From an uncultured Clostridia bacterium (GTDB lineage: Bacteria > Bacillota > Clostridia > Oscillospirales > Ruminococcaceae), in assembly GCA_946183095.1 (NCBI GenBank), contig CAMHBE010000067.1:1-8234 (forward strand): 8,234 nucleotides of DNA, written 5' to 3'. Below the pieces are notes generated by a model, which was given only the letters and a program-made list of their open reading frames with translations, did no database searches and was not told the origin of the DNA. Shown here one piece after another: positions 1 through 5,038 of the stretch. A program made the translations under genes and the position numbers. Within the stretch, counting starts at the first letter, position 1, and each line of letters begins with the position of its first letter.

Positions 1-32
1 CTTCGCCGGCAGGTAAAAACAGGGTGACGCAC

Positions 33-61
33 TTGACACGGTACAATGTTTGTGATATTAT
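33..61 (+). promoter_or_regulatory. Sigma-A type promoter for the galactokinase-family gene
   Basis: TTGACA at 33-38 and TATTAT at 56-61 are separated by exactly 17 bases. A TG at 53-54 makes this an extended -10 box. Transcription would start near 67-69, leaving a leader of about 43 bases before the ATG at 111. A short inverted repeat (CGGC 77-80, GCCG 84-87) lies in that leader upstream of the ribosome site. The promoter lies inside the upstream extension of the kinase reading frame, which argues that translation starts downstream of it. Confidence 0.8.
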
Positions 62-92
62 TATAGTAGTATGTGACGGCATTGCCGCCGCG

Positions 93-99
93 AAAGGAG
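93..99 (+). promoter_or_regulatory. Ribosome binding site deciding the kinase start
   Basis: AAAGGAG lies 11 bases before the ATG at 111. A GTG at 24 opens the same frame earlier but precedes the promoter, and the ATG at 120 is too far away (20 bases). The ATG at 111 is therefore the preferred start. Confidence 0.7.
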
Positions 100-110
100 C
101 GTATAAAAAC

Positions 111-1394
111 ATGAACGTGATGTTTCTCAAAGAAAAAATAAAGTCGGGCGGGCTCGATGATAAGCTCAGGGAGCTGTACGGCGAGGAAAATCTCGACAGA
201 CAGCGCAGACGCTATATGGAAGCCTGCGACGGGTTCGAGGATTTCTTCCCCGAGCACCACAACGTATGGCTGTTCTCCGCACCCGGCAGGACGGAGATAT
301 GCGGCAATCACACCGACCACCAGCACGGCTGTGTGCTCGCGGCGGCGGTAGATCTCGATGTTATCGGCATTGCCGCGTTCAACGAGGAGAACATTATCCG
401 TGTGCAGTCGGCGGGGCATGAGATGAACGTAGTGGATATCAGCAGTCTCGAACCGCGTGCGAAAGAGAAGGAAACATCCGATGCGCTGATACGCGGCTTG
501 GCGGCAGGCTTTAAGCAGCGTGGGCTCAATATAGGCGGATTTGACGCATACACCACCTCCGATGTGCTCAGCGGCAGCGGTCTTTCGTCATCGGCGGCGT
601 TCGAGGTGCTTATCGGCACTGTCATAGACAAGCATTACAACAACGGCAAGGCAGGCCCCATAGAGATAGCTAAAATGGGTCAGACAGCCGAGAACGTTTA
701 TTTCGGCAAGAAGAGCGGGCTCATGGATCAGACGGTCTGCGCGGTGGGCAGCGCTGTTTTCATGGATTTCGCGGACACGACTTCCCCGAAAGTCACCGCG
801 GCGAACTGCGACCTCGACGCAAACGGCTATGCGCTGTTCATCACCGACACAAAGGGCAGCCATGCCGACCTGTCTGACGATTATTCGGCTGTGCCGTCGG
901 AGATGTTCAGAGTTGCGAAGTACCTCGGCAAGGACTATCTGCGCGCCGCCGATGAGAACGCGTTTTACGCACGTCTGCCGGAGATACGCCGTGAATGCGG
1001 AGACCGTTCGGTGCTTCGCGCAGCGCATTTCTTTGCGGAGAACAGACGTGCCGGTGAAGCCGCTGCGGCTATCGAAAAGAACGACATCGACACGTTCCTT
1101 GCGATAATAAAAGAGTCGGGCAATTCCTCGGCAAGACTGCTCCAGAACCTCTACGCCTGCAAGTCCCCGCAGGAGCAGGGCATACCTGTAGCGCTGATGA
1201 TGAGCGAACGCATACTCGGCGGCGCGGGAGCATCGAGAGTTCACGGCGGCGGGTTCGCGGGGACTATACAGGCGTTCGTTCCCACAGAGCTTGCGGAGAC
1301 TTACCGCAGAGGAATGGACGATATCTTCGGCGAGGGGAGCTGCCGCAAACTGCGGATCCGCAACTGCGGCGGCATCGAGATACCCACTATGTGA
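111..1394 (+). CDS. Galactokinase-family GHMP sugar kinase
   Basis: The product is a predicted 427-residue cytoplasmic enzyme of the GHMP kinase superfamily, closest in layout to galactokinase, which phosphorylates galactose at C1 with ATP in the Leloir pathway. Visible motifs, in order: the N-terminal sugar-binding signature at residues 58-71 (PGRTEICGNHTDHQ), the phosphate-binding loop GSGLSSSA at 155-162, GLMDQ at 203-207 whose Asp206 aligns with the galactokinase catalytic Asp, and the C-terminal GHMP motif at about 370-384 (GGAGASRVHGGGFAG). Length is slightly above the usual 380-400 residues. The signature departs from classical galactokinase: Asn66 stands where GEHTDY has Glu, and His70 where it has Tyr, while Arg60, His67 and Asp69 are kept. 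Galactose specificity is thus likely but not certain, so I give no gene symbol. It is monocistronic by its own promoter and terminator; no other Leloir gene is visible. The reading frame stays open upstream to the window edge, but the promoter and ribosome site favour the start at 111. Confidence 0.88.
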   Translation: MNVMFLKEKIKSGGLDDKLRELYGEENLDRQRRRYMEACDGFEDFFPEHHNVWLFSAPGRTEICGNHTDHQHGCVLAAAVDLDVIGIAAFNEENIIRVQSAGHEMNVVDISSLEPRAKEKETSDALIRGLAAGFKQRGLNIGGFDAYTTSDVLSGSGLSSSAAFEVLIGTVIDKHYNNGKAGPIEIAKMGQTAENVYFGKKSGLMDQTVCAVGSAVFMDFADTTSPKVTAANCDLDANGYALFITDTKGSHADLSDDYSAVPSEMFRVAKYLGKDYLRAADENAFYARLPEIRRECGDRSVLRAAHFFAENRRAGEAAAAIEKNDIDTFLAIIKESGNSSARLLQNLYACKSPQEQGIPVALMMSERILGGAGASRVHGGGFAGTIQAFVPTELAETYRRGMDDIFGEGSCRKLRIRNCGGIEIPTM

Positions 1395-1432
1395 CGAACG
1401 GCGTGACCGCGCATCACTGAAAAAAACGTACA

Positions 1433-1480
1433 GCCACGGCATTTCCGGCAGACAGGAATGCTGTGGCGTTTGCGGTTTTT
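1433..1480 (+). terminator. Rho-independent terminator after the kinase gene
   Basis: An 11-bp stem (GCCACGGCATT 1433-1443 with AATGCTGTGGC 1457-1467, one G-T wobble) has a 13-base loop. T5 follows at 1476-1480 and another T run lies at about 1485-1491. An A6 run at 1421-1426 precedes the stem, so it may also work on the other strand. The eight bases between stem and first T run are slightly long for an ideal terminator. Confidence 0.7.
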
Positions 1481-1544
1481 GGTATTTTTTTACTTGGCTG
1501 AGCTTAATGCTGTAAATCGGAATTTATTTATCTATGGTGATGTT

Positions 1545-1784
1545 ATGAAAAAAGTCTTGTATTTAACAGATTTGTATTATAAAGCAAAGGGAAGAAATTA
1601 TTATGAAGAAGATATTTTCATTACGGGAATATTAAAAGACTATTTTGATATTGTATTATGCAATCCCAGAAATTCTGAAAGCTACGAAAAAGACGTTGAT
1701 CTGATAGTTTTCAGAAATACCGGATCGGTAAGCGGATTTCAGGATATAACCAATTTGTCAGCAGAGTCAGAAATAATAAGCTGA
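1545..1784 (+). CDS. N-terminal fragment of a frame-disrupted ATP-grasp gene
   Basis: This frame encodes 79 residues from ATG 1545. The first 67 look genuine: a beta-alpha opening (KKVLYLTDLYY), then VDLIVFRNTGSVSGFQD at about 51-67, resembling the domain that precedes the ATP-grasp fold in carboxylate-amine ligases. The last dozen residues and the TGA appear to be out-of-frame read-through, because the conserved-looking sequence continues in the next frame from about 1745 (YNQFVSRVRNN and onward into the fragment starting at 1817). The ribosome site is weak (GGTGA at 1536-1540, 4 bases from the ATG). An upstream ATG at 1458 in the same frame lies inside the terminator stem of the previous gene and is not credible. 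Codon use is very AT-rich (1561-1620 has 13 G/C of 60, against 40 of 60 at 301-360 in the kinase gene), suggesting acquisition from elsewhere. Confidence 0.6.
   Translation: MKKVLYLTDLYYKAKGRNYYEEDIFITGILKDYFDIVLCNPRNSESYEKDVDLIVFRNTGSVSGFQDITNLSAESEIIS
1740..1750 (+). other. Apparent one-base deletion (frameshift site)
   Basis: Reading gga ttt cag from 1734 and then inserting one base after GA at 1743-1744 gives G-F-Q-D/E-Y-N-Q-F and opens a single uninterrupted frame through to the TAA at 2354-2356. No X-XXY-YYZ slippery heptamer is present here, so programmed -1 frameshifting is not supported. Either the gene is a recent pseudogene or the base is a sequencing or assembly error. Confidence 0.65.
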
Positions 1785-1816
1785 GAACATTCAACGAATT
1801 CAGCGGGAAAGTCGAT

Positions 1817-2356
1817 ATGCGCGGTAAGCAATATCTGCTTGACCTGACATCAAAAGGCTATCCTGTTATCCCTACTGTGGACAGCACCGAAGATATTGCG
1901 GCGCTGCACGAAAAAGAAAGATTTGTCATAAAGCCGAAAAATGGCGCAGATTCGATCGGACTGGAATTTCTTAGCCGCAGCGAATTATTTTCAAGAGATC
2001 TATCCGGCAGAAAATATCTGATTCAACCTGCAATTGATTTCCGGTATGAAGTATCGTTCTATTTTCTGAACGATGTATTTGAATACGCTTTATATGCGCC
2101 CGAAAAAGAGCAGCGCTGGAAGCTGAAAAAATATGAAGCGTCAGGCGAAGATATAGAATTTGCCAAAAAGTTCATCAAATGGAATGATATTAATTACGGA
2201 ATACAAAGAGTTGATGCCTGCCGGACACAAGAAGGTGAACTGCTGTTGGTAGAACTTGAAGATCTGAATCCTTATTTGTCAATTTTGGAATTGGATAAAA
2301 AAACACAGGACAAATTTATCGGTGATATGATAAAAGCTATGAAACAGATAATCTAA
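1817..2356 (+). CDS. C-terminal ATP-grasp domain fragment (same broken gene)
   Basis: This 179-residue reading carries the ATP-grasp core: FVIKPKNGADSIGLEF (residues 38-53) matches the nucleotide-binding lysine and glycine-rich strand-loop, a second acidic strand follows (FRYEVSFYF, about 76-84), and VELEDLNPYLSI (about 145-156) fits the Mg-binding Glu...Asn-Pro motif. ATP-grasp enzymes join a carboxylate, through an acyl-phosphate, to an amine or thiol; the substrate cannot be told from sequence. The frame is open upstream without a stop to about 1745 and encodes YNQFVSRVRNNKLRTF and onward before the Met, so ATG 1817 is probably an internal Met, not a native start; only a weak GGGAAA lies before it. 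Together with the fragment at 1545 it would form a protein of about 270 residues, plausible for a small RimK/glutathione-synthase-like ligase. If translated alone, it lacks the preceding substrate-side domain and is probably inactive. It ends 125 bases before the lipoprotein gene. Confidence 0.65.
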   Translation: MRGKQYLLDLTSKGYPVIPTVDSTEDIAALHEKERFVIKPKNGADSIGLEFLSRSELFSRDLSGRKYLIQPAIDFRYEVSFYFLNDVFEYALYAPEKEQRWKLKKYEASGEDIEFAKKFIKWNDINYGIQRVDACRTQEGELLLVELEDLNPYLSILELDKKTQDKFIGDMIKAMKQII

Positions 2357-2469
2357 ATTCTGATTTATTACAGCAAAGACCGAACCGATAATTTTACATA
2401 ATCTTTATTTTTTTGCAACCTTTTCGTGTGCTGCAAAGTGTTAAGTGTAAAGAGCCCAAAAACACGGAC

Positions 2470-2474
2470 GGAGG
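2470..2474 (+). promoter_or_regulatory. Ribosome binding site deciding the lipoprotein start
   Basis: GGAGG lies 7 bases upstream of ATG 2482. An in-frame TTG at 2413 would add 23 residues ahead of the signal peptide and has no ribosome site, so it is not used. I found no convincing promoter in 2357-2469; the stretch is AT-rich with a T8 run near 2407-2414. Confidence 0.8.
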
Positions 2475-2481
2475 AAATACT

Positions 2482-4815
2482 ATGAAAAGGAATATATTAT
2501 CAATATTACTTATCGCGTCTCTTATCGTTTCCGCTGCATCATGCGCGCAGAACAGCGGTACGGACGCACCCGCTCCCGCAGACAGCACCGTGTCGGAGAC
2601 TGCACCCGAAACGACATCTGCGGAAATAACAACAACAACAACTACTACTACTGCGACCGAGACAACAACGACGACGACCACCACAACAACAACAACGACC
2701 GCAAAGACGGAAAAGACTTCCGACGAAACGCCCGAAACAACGCCCGCGCCGGAAGAAACAACTCCTGCGGCATCGACCGGGGCTCCTGCCACCGAAGCGG
2801 CGACTTCTGCGGTGACAACTCCTGCACCCGTTACCGAACCCGCCGCTCCCGTCACCACCTTGCCGCCTGCGGCAGAGGAGCCCATGCCCGAACGGGAATA
2901 TGATGATGCTGCCGACTATGACGAAGCCGATGATATCGGCGATGACTATATCGACGGATATGAGTACCCCGAAGCGTTCGATTACGACCCGGACGCTCTG
3001 GACTGCGTGTCGGACGGCACTATGATACCCATAGGCGACGACTGGTACCCGACCGACCCTGTAGGACCTATAGATCTCCCGGAGCCGAAGTACGATGAAG
3101 TACAGGCGAGGGCGGGACTGCTCACTGCCGGCGAGTGGCGCGACAACAGCAACTATGTGTTCTGGAAGTCGCTGTTCGGTCAGCGTGACGACTGGAAAGA
3201 GATAATGGAGAAGTGGGGAGTTTCCACGCTGCGCAGAGTGTTCGTGCGCGTAAGCGACAAGAGCGGCGCACCCGCGTCGGGACTTACCGTGAAGCTCATG
3301 TCCGGTAAGGACGAACTCTGGCAGGCAGTCACCGACAGCAGGGGTGAAGCGTTCCTGTTCGCGGGGCTCGGCGTAAACGGCGGCAGCGTACCCGACAATG
3401 TGGTAGTTTCCGGCGCGGGCGCGGATGTCACCGCAAAGGTGCCTGCCGATTACGCGGACACCGATAAGGCGATAGAGATAGAAGTCTCGAAAGAAGCCCC
3501 CATGCGTAAGAAGCTCGACCTCATGTTCATGATAGATACCACGGGTTCTATGGGTGACGAGCTTACTTATCTGCAAAAGGAGCTCGAAGATGTAATAAAG
3601 CGTGTGGATGAAGCCACACAGGCGGATATCCGTCTCAGCGTGAACTTCTACCGCGACGAGGGCGACGAATATGTTGTAAGGGATTTCCCGTTCACGAGCG
3701 ACATTGCGCTTGCGGCGGAACAGCTCTCCGGTCAGAGCTCGGACGGCGGCGGGGATTACCCCGAAGCGGTGATAAAGGCGCTCGACCACGCGCTGAGCGA
3801 GCATGAATGGAACGCCGACAGCGAAAAGCTGATGTTCCTCGTTCTCGATGCTCCGCCGCATGAGGACGACGGCAAGCAGAATTACGCGAGACTTGTGAAG
3901 GCTTTCGCGGACAAGGGCATTCGCGTGATACCCGTAGCGTCGAGCGGAGTTGACACCGACACCGAATATCTCCTGCGCACTGTCGCTCTTGCAACGGGCG
4001 GCACATACACATTCCTTACGGACGACAGCGGTATCGGCGGTTCCCACCTCGAACCGACTATCGGCAAATACGAAGTCGAGAAGCTCAATGATATGCTGGT
4101 GCGCGTGATAGGCGACTACTTCTCGCGCGAGACGAGAAAGCAGTATGAAGCTCCGAAAACTCAGCAGACCGCACCTGCCGCGGACATTCCCGAAGGTGCG
4201 TATGCAGCGGAATGGTGCAGGACGCATGACTATTTTTCCGGCGAGGGTATGTACGCAGCACATTACATTTACACCGAGGACGGGTTTGCAAGATTTCTCG
4301 GAGACTTCGGTTCAATACCCGAACTTGTGAAGTACGCGCGGAACATCGACCTTTCAAAGAACGTACTTGTTGTTGAAACGGTAATGCTCTCTTCCGGCAG
4401 CATCACAGTTGATACCGGCAAACCCGTGTACTGCACCATAGAGGACGGCAAGGCGAAGTTCACATACTCGCTGACACGTCCCGAAGTGGGGACCGCCGAC
4501 ATAATGTCGCTGTTCATCTATTCCGCGGTACCCGCCGACAGCATAGATGTACAGTTCACCGACAAGCAGCTCTCCGATATGCAGACCGTCGATAACGAGA
4601 TAAGTCAGAAGATGTCCGAGATAAAGAAGAAGTCCCTCGACGAGAAGAAGACCGTCATCGGCGACCTGCTGAACGACCTTGCGGACAGAGGACTGATATA
4701 CAAGGACAGCATCATTTTCAGCGGTGATATGTATTCCTTCACTTACGATATCGGCGATTATGGCAGCGTGGGCGGCGGTGTCAAGCTCAGTGACTTCGAC
4801 CCGCTCATGAACTGA
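2482..4815 (+). CDS. vWA-domain lipoprotein with Thr-rich linker
   Basis: The product is 777 residues and probably a membrane-anchored surface lipoprotein. Residues 1-20 form a signal peptide (basic MKR, hydrophobic core) ending in a lipobox-like SAASC, with Cys21 as the lipid-bearing residue; Ala at -3 is less usual than Leu. Residues 40-135 are a Thr/Pro/Ala-rich linker, including near-pure poly-Thr at 50-73. Residues 137-175 are Asp/Glu/Tyr-rich. Residues about 205-250 (ARAGLLTAGEWRDN, FWKSLFG, W-rich) form a compact segment, followed at about 252-337 by a beta-sandwich-like domain (VRVSDKSGAPASGLTVKLM, TDSRGEAFLFAGL) resembling carboxypeptidase-regulatory or Cna-B folds. A von Willebrand A domain spans about 343-545: MIDAS DTTGS at 352-356, GGGDYPEA at 422-429 and LVLDAPPHEDD at 453-463. 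Such domains bind protein ligands through a metal ion. The last 200 residues are unassigned; the IDLSKNVLVVET strand (622-633) faintly recalls PrcB-like domains. The role is unknown: adhesion or extracellular assembly is an inference. Confidence 0.87.
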   Translation: MKRNILSILLIASLIVSAASCAQNSGTDAPAPADSTVSETAPETTSAEITTTTTTTTATETTTTTTTTTTTTTAKTEKTSDETPETTPAPEETTPAASTGAPATEAATSAVTTPAPVTEPAAPVTTLPPAAEEPMPEREYDDAADYDEADDIGDDYIDGYEYPEAFDYDPDALDCVSDGTMIPIGDDWYPTDPVGPIDLPEPKYDEVQARAGLLTAGEWRDNSNYVFWKSLFGQRDDWKEIMEKWGVSTLRRVFVRVSDKSGAPASGLTVKLMSGKDELWQAVTDSRGEAFLFAGLGVNGGSVPDNVVVSGAGADVTAKVPADYADTDKAIEIEVSKEAPMRKKLDLMFMIDTTGSMGDELTYLQKELEDVIKRVDEATQADIRLSVNFYRDEGDEYVVRDFPFTSDIALAAEQLSGQSSDGGGDYPEAVIKALDHALSEHEWNADSEKLMFLVLDAPPHEDDGKQNYARLVKAFADKGIRVIPVASSGVDTDTEYLLRTVALATGGTYTFLTDDSGIGGSHLEPTIGKYEVEKLNDMLVRVIGDYFSRETRKQYEAPKTQQTAPAADIPEGAYAAEWCRTHDYFSGEGMYAAHYIYTEDGFARFLGDFGSIPELVKYARNIDLSKNVLVVETVMLSSGSITVDTGKPVYCTIEDGKAKFTYSLTRPEVGTADIMSLFIYSAVPADSIDVQFTDKQLSDMQTVDNEISQKMSEIKKKSLDEKKTVIGDLLNDLADRGLIYKDSIIFSGDMYSFTYDIGDYGSVGGGVKLSDFDPLMN
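2629..2700 (+). repeat. ACN trinucleotide repeat encoding poly-Thr
   Basis: Twenty-four codons (residues 50-73), of which 21 encode Thr, interrupted by Ala-Thr-Glu. Sub-blocks of identical codons (ACA x4, ACT x4, ACG x3, ACA x4) point to slippage-driven growth. Length changes in units of three keep the frame, so they would alter linker length only. Short runs of this kind are also easy to misassemble. Confidence 0.85.
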
Positions 4816-4825
4816 CAGCATTTTT

Positions 4826-4866
4826 CAGTGCCGTTCCGGTCAGACCGGCGGCACTGTTTTTTATTT
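4826..4866 (+). terminator. Strong Rho-independent terminator after the vWA gene
   Basis: Outer stem CAGTGCCG (4826-4833) pairs perfectly with CGGCACTG (4849-4856). Inside it CCGGT (4836-4840) pairs with ACCGG (4844-4848) around a CAG loop, with only a TT bulge between the stems. T6 follows directly at 4857-4862, then ATTTT. It lies 11 bases after the stop codon. Confidence 0.92.
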
Positions 4867-4945
4867 TGAACGTGCGGGTCGCCCGAAGTGTGACACGCAC
4901 GCAGCTTTTTGTATGCCTGAAGCGTGTCGGCGAGAAATGTTCGTT

Positions 4946-4960
4946 ATATGTTTGACATAT
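4946..4960. promoter_or_regulatory. Candidate operator: 15-bp palindrome over the -35 box
   Basis: ATATGT (4946-4951), spacer TTG, ACATAT (4955-4960) form a perfect inverted repeat that covers most of the -35 hexamer of the next promoter. A dimeric repressor bound here would block RNA polymerase. No regulator gene is present in the window, and a chance palindrome in AT-rich promoter DNA cannot be excluded. Confidence 0.35.
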
Positions 4961-4980
4961 CGGCGGAATTGTGTTATAAT
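4952..4980 (+). promoter_or_regulatory. Consensus sigma-A promoter for the GT-B gene
   Basis: TTGACA (4952-4957) and TATAAT (4975-4980) are both exact consensus with a 17-base spacer, and TG at 4972-4973 adds an extended -10. Transcription should start near 4986-4988. Such a strong promoter, paired with a palindrome over the -35, suggests either high constitutive expression or tight repression. Confidence 0.92.
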
Positions 4981-4997
4981 AAAGTATGGGTATAAAA

Positions 4998-5015
4998 AAG
5001 TCGCTGCGGTGACTT
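4998..5015 (+). other. 5'UTR hairpin ahead of the GT-B gene
   Basis: AAGTCGC (4998-5004) pairs with GTGACTT (5009-5015), one G-U wobble, around a TGCG tetraloop. It sits near the predicted 5' end of the transcript and 10 bases before the ribosome site, without covering it, so it may stabilise the mRNA end. It is too small to be a riboswitch. Confidence 0.45.
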
Positions 5016-5025
5016 CTCAATAAAC

Positions 5026-5030
5026 GGAGG
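5026..5030 (+). promoter_or_regulatory. Ribosome binding site deciding the GT-B start
   Basis: GGAGG ends only 2 bases before an ATG at 5033 but 8 bases before the in-frame ATG at 5039. The second spacing is normal, so the start is placed at 5039, removing two residues (Met-Ser). Confidence 0.75.
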
Positions 5031-5038
5031 AAATGAGC

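Noticed and set aside
1..27. Tail of an upstream gene
   Set aside because: Short readings end at TAA 14-16 or TGA 25-27, but a few codons are not enough to identify a gene or choose a frame.
24..110. GTG start giving a 456-residue kinase
   Set aside because: The extra 29 residues overlap a TTGACA-17-TATTAT promoter and lack a ribosome site; the kinase family signature begins well after the ATG at 111.
588..1442. 284-residue minus-strand open frame
   Set aside because: It lies entirely antisense to the kinase motifs, is Arg/Ala/Val-rich without recognisable motifs and has no ribosome site: a shadow of GC-rich codons.
1734..1784. Programmed -1 ribosomal frameshift joining the ATP-grasp fragments
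   Set aside because: No slippery heptamer or downstream stem at the switch point; the sequence fits a simple one-base loss.
2391..2481. Promoter for the vWA gene (TTTACA at 2393 or TTGCAA at 2413)
   Set aside because: Neither has a -10-like hexamer at 16-18 bases; not reported as a feature.
2394..2885. Minus-strand poly-Val protein
   Set aside because: It is the antisense reading of the ACN repeat and the start of the lipoprotein gene.
2539..4263. 574-residue minus-strand open frame opposite the vWA gene
   Set aside because: Length is explained by codon bias of the real gene. The translation has poly-Cys/Arg-rich stretches opposite the Thr linker and no domain motifs.
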